This document shows positions 34,986 to 43,457 of a stretch of DNA of 43,714 nucleotides, piece after piece. The stretch's first letter is position 1. Every line of letters starts with the position of its first letter. The translations under genes and the position numbers were made by a program. The DNA lies in the NCBI GenBank assembly GCA_947378425.1, contig CANCJV010000035.1, positions 1-43,714 of the forward strand, written 5' to 3'. Under the pieces are notes generated by a model that made no database searches, had not been told where the DNA came from, and saw nothing but the letters and a program-made list of their open reading frames with translations. The stretch comes from Synechococcaceae cyanobacterium. GTDB lineage: Bacteria; Cyanobacteriota; Cyanobacteriia; PCC-6307; Cyanobiaceae.

Positions 34986-35363
34986 TCAGCGGTACTGGCC
35001 GTCGTTGATGCGATCGAAGCCTTCGTTGAGGGCGATTGAGGCCGTGGTGACGGTGAAGTTGTCCTTGTACTTGTCGAACAGCTCCTTCTGGCGGTCGGTC
35101 AGATCAAGCTTGAGGACGTCATCGACACTCTCATAGGGCCCGCCCAGGACGATCTTGCCGGCGAGGGTGGGGTACATGCCGGGGTACTGCTGGAAGCGAC
35201 GCACCGAGCAGTTGTTGAGGTCGACCTTGCCGGCCCGCTCGGCAATCTTGTCGTCGGCGCTGTTGCGGCGCTGGTCGGCAAAGGCCGGAGCCGGCAGCAC
35301 CAGGCTCACGAGCAGACCGGCCATCACCACACCACTCACGATCCAGGCAAACAGCCGCTTCAT
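34986..35363 (-). CDS. psbU: Photosystem II 12 kDa extrinsic protein PsbU
   Basis: A 125-residue precursor. Residues 1-29 are a signal peptide (hydrophobic core VSGVVMAGLLVSLVLPA, ending AFA), and the mature protein of about 96 residues has the PsbU helix-hairpin-helix pattern: KVDLNNCSVRRFQQYPGMYP, GKIVLGGPYESVDDVLKLDL. PsbU sits on the lumenal face of PSII beside PsbO and PsbV and stabilises the oxygen-evolving cluster. A GTG directly before (35366) could act as start, but a GGAG seven bases before the ATG favours 35363. A strong terminator follows. The gene is monocistronic. Confidence 0.96.
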   Translation of the reverse strand: MKRLFAWIVSGVVMAGLLVSLVLPAPAFADQRRNSADDKIAERAGKVDLNNCSVRRFQQYPGMYPTLAGKIVLGGPYESVDDVLKLDLTDRQKELFDKYKDNFTVTTASIALNEGFDRINDGQYR

Positions 35364-35561
35364 CACGTCACTCCGTCGGAGAGAGAACTGGGGGTGGCGG
35401 AAACGAGACCCGGTTGTATTGGGGGCGTTCCCGTTGAGCCCTGCGGATTCAAGACCCGAGGACCAAAGCCAACGTTACAGAACGCTGTCCGCAGGATCCT
35501 GGTCGGTTCCCCGGCTTTTGCAGATCTTCAGAAGAAGCTGTGCTGCTGCGGCGGTACCGCT

Positions 35562-36251
35562 TCAGATCAAGCCGCTGAGGCCTGGAGCGAGCAGGGCCGC
35601 AGTCAGGAAGAGACCATCGACGGCCAGGGTGGTGGCGAGGGCCGCGGCGCTGACCCGCCAGATGCCCCCCCGCTGCCAGAGCTGCCGGCAGATCAGGATC
35701 AGCAGGCTGGCCGCCAGGCCGATCGTCAGCAGGGGCAGGGGATGGATCACCATCTGGGCCGCTTGCTGCAACAGCGGCCCGGCCTCACGGAGGGATGCCG
35801 CCACCACCCGGGGCCAGAGCGGCATCACACCGGTGAGTGCCATCACGCCATCGGTGGCCGCGGTACCCAGCAGAGACGCCAGGTAGAAGGCTCCTGCCAG
35901 GCGCCAGCGGCCGCCCAGACCGGCCACAGCCAGGGGCAGGGCAAAAGCCTCGATCGGCAGATGCCAGATGGGATAGAGGCGGAGCCAGCCCCAGAACAGG
36001 CAGCCGGCCAGCCAGCTGCCGCTGAAGCCCACCAGCAGAACTCCCAGCGCTGACCAGGACGGCTGGTGATGGCGTTCCAACAGGATGCCCAGGGCCAGGA
36101 GCGGGGCCGTGAACAGCAGGGCTGCTGCCGGTGCCACGCGCACCCATGGGGCCTGGAGGAACACCGGAACCGTGACCAGAAAGGCCGCCGCCAGGGAGAG
36201 TTGCCAGACGGCTACCCCCGCGTGGGTGACCGGCTGGGGTTGGGTGCTCAC
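35562..36251 (-). CDS. DUF3120-like membrane protein
   Basis: A polytopic protein of about 229 residues with six or so hydrophobic segments. The core WHLPIEAFALPLAVAGLGGRWRLAGAFYLASLLGTAATDGVM resembles DUF3120, a cyanobacteria-restricted family of unknown function. The start is uncertain: the frame is open to 36653 but overlaps uppP and lacks coding character there; GTG at 36251 (MSTQPQPVTHAG) begins just before the first helix and is preferred, with a GTG at 36326 and an ATG at 36431 as alternatives. It is divergent from uppP and upstream of psbU on the same strand, 200 bases away. Confidence 0.78.
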   Translation of the reverse strand: MSTQPQPVTHAGVAVWQLSLAAAFLVTVPVFLQAPWVRVAPAAALLFTAPLLALGILLERHHQPSWSALGVLLVGFSGSWLAGCLFWGWLRLYPIWHLPIEAFALPLAVAGLGGRWRLAGAFYLASLLGTAATDGVMALTGVMPLWPRVVAASLREAGPLLQQAAQMVIHPLPLLTIGLAASLLILICRQLWQRGGIWRVSAAALATTLAVDGLFLTAALLAPGLSGLI

Positions 36252-36459
36252 CTGCCTGGTCGCCGGCGTGACGGGCCGCTCGGGCGCGGTGCGCGGCCCG
36301 AATACGGCAAAGGATGTCCCGGGCACGACGCTGGTGGAGGACAGGTTGGAAGAAGCTCCGAGCACCCGATGTGAAGAAACTTGACTGACCTTAATGGTCC
36401 TGACCCCTGTCCCCGTGACTGTCGCCGCCATAGGGTTTGAGCCATTCGGGCCCTGAGGC

Positions 36460-37332
36460 ATGCCGATCATTGCCACCACCGGCACGTTGTCCCTGGCGCA
36501 AGCCTGCTGGCACGCCATTGTGCTGGGGATTGTGCAAGGGCTGACGGAATTTCTGCCGATCAGCAGCACCGCCCATCTCAAGGTGGTGCCCGTGCTGCTG
36601 GGCTGGGGCGATCCTGGGGTCGCTTTCACAGCCGTGATCCAGCTGGGCAGCATCGCCGCCGTCCTTGCCTACTTTCGCCAGGATCTGCGGGAGGTGGTGG
36701 CCGGCGTCGCTCGAGCCTTTCGCCATGGCCAGTGGCGCGATCCGGCGGCCAGGCTGGGGCTGTCGATCGCCCTGGGCACTGTGCCGATCGTCCTGGCCGG
36801 CCTGGCCCTGAAGCATTTCGTGCCGGATTACGAGCACTCCAGCCTGCGCAGTCTCACCTCAATCGCCATCGTCTCGATCGTGATGGCCCTGTTGCTGGCG
36901 GCGGCCGAGTTGATCGGCTCCCGCCGCCGTCAACTCCGGCAGGTCACCCCCCGGGATGGACTGCTGGTCGGTCTGGCCCAGACCCTGGCCCTGGTGCCTG
37001 GGGTTTCTCGCTCGGGCAGCACCCTCACCGCTTCGCTGTTCGATGGCTGGAAGCGTTCAGACGCGGCTCGCTTTTCCTTCCTGCTGGGGATTCCGGCCAT
37101 CACCCTGGCCGGGCTGGTCGAAGTGAAGGACGCCATTGCCCTGCCGGCCAACGGCGGCCTGATTCCCACCCTGGTCGGGGTGGTCACCGCTGGGATCGTC
37201 TCCTGGCTGGCGATCGCCTGGTTGCTGCGCTTCCTGCAGCGTCACAGCACCTGGGTGTTCGTGGCCTACCGACTGGCCTTCGGTCTGATGTTGCTGCTGT
37301 TCTTCCGCCAGCTCGATGCCGTGGCTCCCTGA
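36460..37332 (+). CDS. uppP: Undecaprenyl-diphosphatase
   Basis: A 290-residue integral membrane phosphatase (BacA/UppP) that dephosphorylates undecaprenyl diphosphate to recycle the lipid carrier of peptidoglycan and other envelope glycans. The two catalytic motifs are intact: GIVQGLTEFLPISSTAHLKV near residue 23 (Glu and Ser) and LVPGVSRSGST near 183 (Ser/Arg). Around eight hydrophobic helices. ATG at 36460. Convergent or divergent neighbours show no coupling; the next gene is 59 bases downstream on the same strand. Confidence 0.95.
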   Translation: MPIIATTGTLSLAQACWHAIVLGIVQGLTEFLPISSTAHLKVVPVLLGWGDPGVAFTAVIQLGSIAAVLAYFRQDLREVVAGVARAFRHGQWRDPAARLGLSIALGTVPIVLAGLALKHFVPDYEHSSLRSLTSIAIVSIVMALLLAAAELIGSRRRQLRQVTPRDGLLVGLAQTLALVPGVSRSGSTLTASLFDGWKRSDAARFSFLLGIPAITLAGLVEVKDAIALPANGGLIPTLVGVVTAGIVSWLAIAWLLRFLQRHSTWVFVAYRLAFGLMLLLFFRQLDAVAP

Positions 37333-37391
37333 GCCCATCAGCCAAGGTGGGAGACAAAGTGGAGCCTGGAACCCTGTGACACCACCCCTCC

Positions 37392-38783
37392 GTGTGGAAT
37401 GAGCCCTCCGCCGGCCTCGCAGAGGCTGAAGGCCCGAGCCAGGCAAGGCAGCCCCAGCCGGCCGTGGTGGAGACGGTCTCCGTTGGATCGATCGCCGAGG
37501 AGCTGGGTTTCCAGCCCGGCGATCGCCTGCTGAGCCTCAATGGTGTGCGCCCCCGCGACCTGATCGATTTCCAGGTTCTGCAAGGCGAAGAGGAGCTGGT
37601 GCTCGAGGTGCTGGACCCGGATGGCAGCCTCCATCGGGTTGAACTTGAGAAGGATTGGGATGAGCCCCTGGGGCTGGGGTTCACGGAGGCCCTGTTCGAT
37701 GGCCTCAGGCAGTGCAACAACCACTGTCCGTTCTGCTTCATCGATCAGCAGCCGCCGGGTCATCGCCGCAGTCTTTATCTCAAGGACGATGACTTTCGCC
37801 TCAGTTTCCTCTACGGCTCCTACCTCACCCTCACCAATCTCACCGCCGCCGACTGGCAGCGGATCGAGGAACAGCGGCTTTCGCCTCTCTATGTCTCAGT
37901 TCATGCCACGGATCCGGAGCTGCGCAGCCGCCTGCTGCTCAATCCCAGGGCAGGTCTGATCCTTGAGCAGCTTCAGTGGTTCGCCGAGCGGCGCCTGCAG
38001 ATCCATGCCCAGGTGGTCGTCTGCCCGGGTTTCAACGACGGGCCAGCGCTGGAGCGCACCCTCCGTGAGCTGGCCGGGTTCGGCGGCGGTGATTGGCCGG
38101 CCGTGCTCTCGACGGCGGTGGTACCGGTGGGACTCACCCGTTTCCGGCCTGCCGGTGAGGCCCTGCGGGCAGTCGATCCGGCGACCGCCCGGGCCGTGAT
38201 CGCCCAGGTGGAACCCCTGCAGGCCAGGTTCCAGAGCGATCTCGGCAGTCGCTTCGCCTGGCTCTCCGATGAGTGGTACCTGATGGCCGGTCAGCCCCTG
38301 CCTCCACGTGGCAGCTACGAAGACCTGCCGCAGCGTGAAAATGGTGTGGGCAGTATCCGGGCTTTCCTCGAGGAGCTGGATCGGGCGACCCAGGCTCTGC
38401 CCAGGGCCATCGGGGCGCCTCGCCGCTGTAGCTGGGTGGTCGGTCGCCTGGTGGCCGAAGCCCTCCAGCCGGTGGTCGATCGGCTCAACCGGGTGGAGGG
38501 GGTGGAGCTGCTGTTGATCGGCCTTCCCAGTCCTTACTGGGGCCAGGACCAGGTGGTGACGGGATTGCTGACGGGTTCCGACCTGCTGGAGGGTCTCCTG
38601 GACAGGGATCTCGGTGATCGGCTGCTGCTGCCGAGGGTGATGCTGCGGGAGGGCGCCGAGGTGTTTCTCGACGACAGCAGCCTCGAGGAGCTCAGGGCGG
38701 CCCTACCGGTGCCGATTCAGGTGCTGGGGGGTGCGGACGATCTGGTGGCCATGTGTCTCGGCAGCCGGGGTGGGGATGCCTAA
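37392..38783 (+). CDS. PDZ-radical SAM DUF512 family protein (TIGR03279-like)
   Basis: A 463-residue protein. Residues about 28-85 are a PDZ-like domain (VGSIAEELGFQPGDRLLSLNGV). The radical SAM-type cluster motif CNNHCPFCFI follows at about 109-118 with the diagnostic QQPPGHRRSLYLKDDDFRLSFLYGSYLTLTNL. The C-terminus (DUF512: LPRVMLREGAEVFLDDSSLEEL) completes the family. It is a cyanobacterial Fe-S oxidoreductase-like protein of unknown substrate, soluble. GTG at 37392 is the start that keeps the PDZ domain whole. A paralogous family exists in clostridia. Confidence 0.9.
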   Translation: MWNEPSAGLAEAEGPSQARQPQPAVVETVSVGSIAEELGFQPGDRLLSLNGVRPRDLIDFQVLQGEEELVLEVLDPDGSLHRVELEKDWDEPLGLGFTEALFDGLRQCNNHCPFCFIDQQPPGHRRSLYLKDDDFRLSFLYGSYLTLTNLTAADWQRIEEQRLSPLYVSVHATDPELRSRLLLNPRAGLILEQLQWFAERRLQIHAQVVVCPGFNDGPALERTLRELAGFGGGDWPAVLSTAVVPVGLTRFRPAGEALRAVDPATARAVIAQVEPLQARFQSDLGSRFAWLSDEWYLMAGQPLPPRGSYEDLPQRENGVGSIRAFLEELDRATQALPRAIGAPRRCSWVVGRLVAEALQPVVDRLNRVEGVELLLIGLPSPYWGQDQVVTGLLTGSDLLEGLLDRDLGDRLLLPRVMLREGAEVFLDDSSLEELRAALPVPIQVLGGADDLVAMCLGSRGGDA

Positions 38784-38810
38784 GCTCAGTCGCATTGTCC
38801 TGGTTTAGAT

Positions 38811-40547
38811 GTGAGGCATCACCATCTTCTGCTCGCGGCCCTGATGGTGTCTCCGCTGGCTGCCGCTTTCCTTGGCAGGGAAGCCAATGCCCAATCCCGG
38901 CCCCCGTCTGCCACCCCTGCTGCTGCGGCGCTGATCGAGCCGGCCGGGCCCCAGGATCCCCCTCCCCAGAAGCTGCCTCTTGCCACTCAACTGAAGGGGA
39001 ACCGGCCTAAGTCGAACCCCAACGTTCTGCCGCCTGCGGCCACGGTCCTCCCTGCGGAATTGCGGCTGTTGACGTCGCCGCTGCCGCTGGCCCTGCCCAA
39101 TAAACCCTCCCAGGTCAGCATTCGGGAACTTCGCCCCCTCGGTCTGGTCGACTCCCTGACGCTGGCGGAAGTCAACAACCCCAACCTGAAGGCGTTGGCG
39201 ATTCAGGTCCAGGAGGCCCAGTCCGCCCTCAGGGCCCAGATTTCGCTCTGGTATCCCCAGGTCACGCTCAGAGCCGGCTCGTTACCCGCCTACACGGGCG
39301 GTCAGCAATACAGCAACCGCATCACAGGTACAGGTCAGGAAGTGGGTCTCACGCTGACCAACATCTGGCGCATGCAGGCTGATCTGGAAGCCAGCTGGGC
39401 CTTGATCAATCCAGGTCGCAATCCCCAGATCGCCTCGGCCCGCGATCAATTCGAGCAGGCCAAGAACAAATATCTGATCGGTCTGCGTGATCTGCGCCTG
39501 CAGGTCTCCACGGCCTACTTCGATCTGCAACAGGCCGACGAGCAGGTGCGCATCGGTCAGGAGTCGGTGCGCTCGTCCCAGGTGAGCCTGCGCGATGCCC
39601 GGGCCCGTTTTCAGGCCGGTGTCGCCACCAAGCTGGAGGTGCTCCAGGCCGAAACCCAGCTGGCCCGCGACCAGCAGCTGTTGACGAACGCTCTGTCCGG
39701 TCAGTCGATCGCCCGGCGCGTTCTGTCCTCCTTGCTCTCCCTGCCTCAGGACGTCACCCCGACGGCCAAGGATCCCTCCCGGGTGATCGGCACCTGGCTG
39801 CCGACGCTGCAGGAAAGCATCGTGGCGGCCTATGCCTTCCGCGAAGAGCTGGATCAGCTCATCCTCGACATCTCCGTCGCCAATAGCAACGCCAATGCGG
39901 AGCTGGCCAAGGTCCAGCCACTTCTCAATATTGTCAACACCCTCTCCGGAGGTCGCACCGCCGGCTACGAGTTCGTCAACAACGCGATCCCTAATGAGCT
40001 CGGCTGGAGCGTCGATAACACCGTCGGCCTGAACCTGCGCTGGAATCTTTTTGATGGCGGCGGCTCCCAGGCCCTCTATCGCCGTCAGAAACAGATCTCT
40101 GAGGAAAAGCGCTACCAGTTCGCCGATCGGCGCAATGCGATCCGCGAGGAAGTGGAGAAGAGTTTCTACGAGCTCGAAGCCAACAACCGCAACATCACCA
40201 CCACCTCCCGTGAGGTGCTTTCAGCCCGGGAATCCCTGCGTCTGGCCCGCCTGCGCTTCCAGGCCGGCGTCACCACCCAGCGAGAAGTGGTCGACACCCA
40301 GCGGGACCTCACGAATGCCGAGGTGCGCTATTCCAATGCCATCGCCGACTACAACAAGGGTCTGGCCAATCTCCAGCGTCGTACCGGGTTGGATCAGATC
40401 TCCATCTGCCCGGCCCCCAACCTGCCGGCCCAGAAGCCTGTGGTCGATGGTGCCACCGACGTGCCGGTTGAAGTTCAACCCCTGGTCCCAGCCTGTCAGG
40501 CCAAATTCCGCCCCAGTAATTCTCCTGCCCCCTCAATCGCTCCCTGA
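38811..40547 (+). CDS. TolC-like outer-membrane efflux channel
   Basis: A 578-residue outer membrane efflux protein. A signal peptide (residues 1-27, HHHLLLAALMVSPLAAAFLG, ending ANA) precedes a Pro-rich spacer of about 90 residues and then two OEP repeats. Each repeat has the coiled-helix hallmark: SLRDARARFQAGVATKLEVLQ at about 260-280, and ESLRLARLRFQAGVTTQREVV at about 475-495. GLNLRWNLFDGG is the central beta-strand signature. TolC homologues span the outer membrane and periplasm as exit ducts for type I secretion and efflux. The start is GTG at 38811. The next gene begins 12 bases after its stop, so co-transcription is likely. Confidence 0.93.
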   Translation: MRHHHLLLAALMVSPLAAAFLGREANAQSRPPSATPAAAALIEPAGPQDPPPQKLPLATQLKGNRPKSNPNVLPPAATVLPAELRLLTSPLPLALPNKPSQVSIRELRPLGLVDSLTLAEVNNPNLKALAIQVQEAQSALRAQISLWYPQVTLRAGSLPAYTGGQQYSNRITGTGQEVGLTLTNIWRMQADLEASWALINPGRNPQIASARDQFEQAKNKYLIGLRDLRLQVSTAYFDLQQADEQVRIGQESVRSSQVSLRDARARFQAGVATKLEVLQAETQLARDQQLLTNALSGQSIARRVLSSLLSLPQDVTPTAKDPSRVIGTWLPTLQESIVAAYAFREELDQLILDISVANSNANAELAKVQPLLNIVNTLSGGRTAGYEFVNNAIPNELGWSVDNTVGLNLRWNLFDGGGSQALYRRQKQISEEKRYQFADRRNAIREEVEKSFYELEANNRNITTTSREVLSARESLRLARLRFQAGVTTQREVVDTQRDLTNAEVRYSNAIADYNKGLANLQRRTGLDQISICPAPNLPAQKPVVDGATDVPVEVQPLVPACQAKFRPSNSPAPSIAP

Positions 40548-40558
40548 GCTTCCTGCCC

Positions 40559-41941
40559 GTGCCCTGTCGTCCGGGTCTCTCGGTTACCGCGTGCCTCCGG
40601 CTCGGGTTGTTTCAGGCCTGCCTCGGAGCCTTGGCGGTGATTTTTGCCGGTCTGCTGAACCGGGTGATGCTCTCTGAGCTGGCCTATCCCGGCCTGCTGG
40701 TGGGGGGGGCACTGGCTTTCGAGCAGTTCGTGGCTCCGGCCCGGGTGCTGTTCGGCCAGGTCTCTGACGCCCATCCGATTGCGTCCCGGCATCGGGTGCC
40801 CTACGTGCTGATCGGAACGGGGCTGTTCTGCCTGCTGGCGGTGGCCTCCATCCCCCTGATCTTCCAGGTGGGTCGGCTGCTTGAGGTGGGCGAGCAGCCC
40901 GTCCTTGCCCTGGGGATCGCGGCCCTCTGCGGCCTGTTCGCTCTCTATGGACTGGCGATCTCCCTGGCCACCACCCCCTATCTGGCCCTGGTGATCGATC
41001 GGACCGATGAGCTTGAGCGCCCCAGGGCGGTCGGCATCATCTGGTGCATGCTCACCATCGGGATTGTGATCGGCGCCATCTCCATCAGCCTGAACCTTCG
41101 ATCCCTGGATGGGGTGGTGGATCCGGCGGTTCTGGAGCCAGCCCTGCGTCACTTCATGGTCATCGTCGCCTCGCTGGTGATGGTGCTCACCCTGGTCGCC
41201 ACCTGGGGGATGGAAACTCCCGGCATGCGCGCAGACAGTCAGGCCGGCCGGGACGATGCTGTCACCCTGCTCCAGTCCTGGGCGCTGATCACCTCCAGCC
41301 GCCAGGTGTTCGTGTTCTTCAGCTTTCTGGTGCTGTTCACCCTTGGACTGTTTCTGCAGGATCCTGTGCTCGAGAGCTATGCGGCCCAGGTGTTCGCCAT
41401 GCCGATCGCAGCCACCACGCAACTCAATGCCTTCTGGGGAGTCGGCACTCTGGTGGGTCTGTTGCTGGCGGGGCTGTGGATCGTGCCCTCGCTGGGCAAG
41501 CTGCCAACGGCCCGCCTCGGCTGCCGGCTGATCGTGGCTTCGCTGGTGCTGCTCTTGCTGTGTGGCCTTGCTCCCAACATTCCGGTGCTCAAGCTCGTCA
41601 TGGTCGGTTTTGGCCTCGCCGCTGGCATCGCCACGAACAGCACCCTCTGCCTGATGCTGGATCTAACCCTGCCCCAGGCGGCCGGCACCTTTGTCGGGGT
41701 CTGGGGGCTTGCCCAGGCCATCTCCCGGGCCATGGGCAAGCTCCTGGGCGGCGGCCTCTACGACCTGGGGCGATGGCTGCACCTCGGCAACGGCTCCTAT
41801 TTCCCCTTCGCCCTGGTGCTGGCGGTGGAAACTGTTGTGGCCGTGCTGGCCCTGGTGCTGCTCAACCGCATCAATATCCACCAGTTCAGGGAGGATACGG
41901 GCCGCAGTCTCACAAAGGTCCTGGCCATGGAACTCGGATGA
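40559..41941 (+). CDS. BCH/PucC-family MFS protein
   Basis: A 460-residue polytopic protein of the BCH family (PucC/LhaA/Bch2 group). RLGLFQACLGALAVIFAGLLNRVMLSEL at the start, HRVPYVLIGTGLF, WCMLTIGIVIGAI, FLQDPVLESYAAQVFAMP and AGTFVGVWGLAQAISRAMGKLLGGGLYD are characteristic. In purple bacteria the members help assemble light-harvesting complexes; in cyanobacteria they probably handle chlorophyll or pigment-protein assembly. The start is GTG at 40559. The stop overlaps the ATG of the next gene by four bases. Confidence 0.9.
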   Translation: MPCRPGLSVTACLRLGLFQACLGALAVIFAGLLNRVMLSELAYPGLLVGGALAFEQFVAPARVLFGQVSDAHPIASRHRVPYVLIGTGLFCLLAVASIPLIFQVGRLLEVGEQPVLALGIAALCGLFALYGLAISLATTPYLALVIDRTDELERPRAVGIIWCMLTIGIVIGAISISLNLRSLDGVVDPAVLEPALRHFMVIVASLVMVLTLVATWGMETPGMRADSQAGRDDAVTLLQSWALITSSRQVFVFFSFLVLFTLGLFLQDPVLESYAAQVFAMPIAATTQLNAFWGVGTLVGLLLAGLWIVPSLGKLPTARLGCRLIVASLVLLLLCGLAPNIPVLKLVMVGFGLAAGIATNSTLCLMLDLTLPQAAGTFVGVWGLAQAISRAMGKLLGGGLYDLGRWLHLGNGSYFPFALVLAVETVVAVLALVLLNRINIHQFREDTGRSLTKVLAMELG

Positions 41942-42732
41942 TGCTTGCCGCCCCCGCCCTTGATCCGGCGCTTTCCTCCCTGATCGATCGGGTCGCCGAG
42001 AGACAGCGCGCCGATTTCGGCCACATGGCCAGCGACATCAAGGATGATGGTTCCCTGATCACCGCCTGTGATCGCTGGAGCGATGCCACGTTGGTGACTG
42101 GCCTGGCCGAACTGTTCCCCGGAGAGGGGGTGCTCAGCGAGGAGGGGCAGAAACAGGTGCCTGGCAGTTCCGCTTACTGGGTCGTTGATCCGCTGGATGG
42201 CACCACCAACTTCGCCGCAGGCATTCCGTACTGGGCCATCTCGATCGCCCGCTTCGAGGCCGGGGTGCCGGTGCTGGCCATCCTCGATGTGCCTCCGCTG
42301 CGCCAGCGCATCGTGGCGATCCGTGGTGGTGGCGCCTGGCGCAATGGCAAGTCCCTGCAGCCTCCTTCGATCCAGTCCCACAGCGCCGGTTGCGCCTCCC
42401 TCTGCAGCCGCTCGATCGGTGTGTTGCAGAAACTGCCGGATCGTCGCTTCCCGGGCAAAATTCGGCTGCTGGGGGTGGCGAGCCTCAATCTGGTCAGTGT
42501 GGCGATGGGGCAGACGGTGGCCGCCCTGGAGGCTACGCCCAAGATCTGGGATCTCGCCGCTGCCTGGCTGGTGTTGTCGGAATTGCAGTGTCCCGTCCGC
42601 TGGCTGCAGCGTCAGCCGGGGGCTATTGCCGCCGGAACTGACCTGTCCCGCACGGATTTCCCGGTGCTCGTGGCCGACCGCCCTGCAACTCTCGAACGAT
42701 TCATGCCCTGGGCCGAGGCTCTGCTGGATTAG
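41938..42732 (+). CDS. Inositol monophosphatase family protein
   Basis: A 264-residue Mg-dependent phosphatase of the IMPase fold. Metal and substrate motifs in order: DIKDDGSLITACDRWSD, VLSEEGQ, WVVDPLDGTTNFAAGIPYW (motif 1 of the family), and KIWDLAAAWLVL (motif 2, Asp). The family includes inositol-, 3'-phosphoadenosine- and histidinol-phosphatases, and the substrate cannot be distinguished here. Two ATGs lie in tandem; the first (41938) overlaps the PucC-like stop (ATGA), consistent with coupling. The adjacent minus-strand sequence is the broken VOC gene. Confidence 0.9.
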   Translation: MMLAAPALDPALSSLIDRVAERQRADFGHMASDIKDDGSLITACDRWSDATLVTGLAELFPGEGVLSEEGQKQVPGSSAYWVVDPLDGTTNFAAGIPYWAISIARFEAGVPVLAILDVPPLRQRIVAIRGGGAWRNGKSLQPPSIQSHSAGCASLCSRSIGVLQKLPDRRFPGKIRLLGVASLNLVSVAMGQTVAALEATPKIWDLAAAWLVLSELQCPVRWLQRQPGAIAAGTDLSRTDFPVLVADRPATLERFMPWAEALLD

Positions 42733-42797
42733 TAGCGACGGCCAGAGGCTGGAATGGTCGCCTTGCCGAACAATCCCAGGTTGGTTGTGAACTGGCC

Positions 42798-43256
42798 CGG
42801 AGAGGGTCGCTGTCTGCGGCTTTGGGCTGTCGCAGCTGCACCATGTCCTCCAGACGCAGTCTGTGGACCGGATCGTCGAAGAAAAAGGAGCGGTAGGGAT
42901 TCAGGTCGATCAGCTCCACCACCACCACGCCGGTGCTGATCAGGGCAAGGCGTCGCTGCTCCAGATCCTTGAGTGAGTCGCAGCGGAGGGCGAAATGGAA
43001 GGTGCCATCGGGTACTCCGGGGCCATGGTTGATGTCCATGTCGTAGCGAGTCGGTACTCCTGGTACATCGATTCCCTGCATGAAGGCCAGGCAACAACCG
43101 CGCCGCTGCAGCCGAAGAAGGCATGGTCAACCCTGCTCCCCACTTCCACAGGATCCATTGATGGATCAGCAGGTCAAATCCCGGTTGTCCCCCACAGAAA
43201 GCCGTTGTGGCTTCCAGGTCGTGGGTGCCGAAGCTGAGGTGATCGAGGGCTATCAC
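42798..43256 (-). pseudogene. VOC/glyoxalase-family gene broken by two frameshifts
   Basis: Reading the minus strand from GTG at 43256, frame 1 gives IALDHLSFGTHDLEATTAF and GFDLLIHQWILW. At about 43150 the sequence continues in a second frame as GSRVDHAFFGCSGAVVAW, and at about 43080 in a third as VPGVPTRYDMDINHGPGVPD, then GTFHFALRCDSLKDLEQRRL, VVVELIDLNPYRSFFFDDP and finally QLRQPKAADSDP. Together these form one vicinal-oxygen-chelate protein (beta-alpha-beta-beta-beta units, DHLSF lead, FDDP end). Both breaks shift the frame in the same direction, and the second half ends near the 42800s. It may be a real pseudogene or a sequence-error artefact. Function, if it were intact, would be unknown. 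Confidence 0.7.
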
Positions 43257-43457
43257 GGCTTGAGGAACAAGCCAGCTTTCTAGCCCTGTCTTGTCTCGCT
43301 GACGAACCTGCCGATTCAGGTGGGTCTAAAAGGTCGATCAACCTTGCCTTGCCTCCCTTCTCGTGTTGCGCATCGGGCCTGGCGCGAGCAGGGGGGCGGT
43401 CCCGTTGTCGAATCCATGTCCCGGTTGGGCGGGGATTTGCACGATCCGGCCTTGTGA

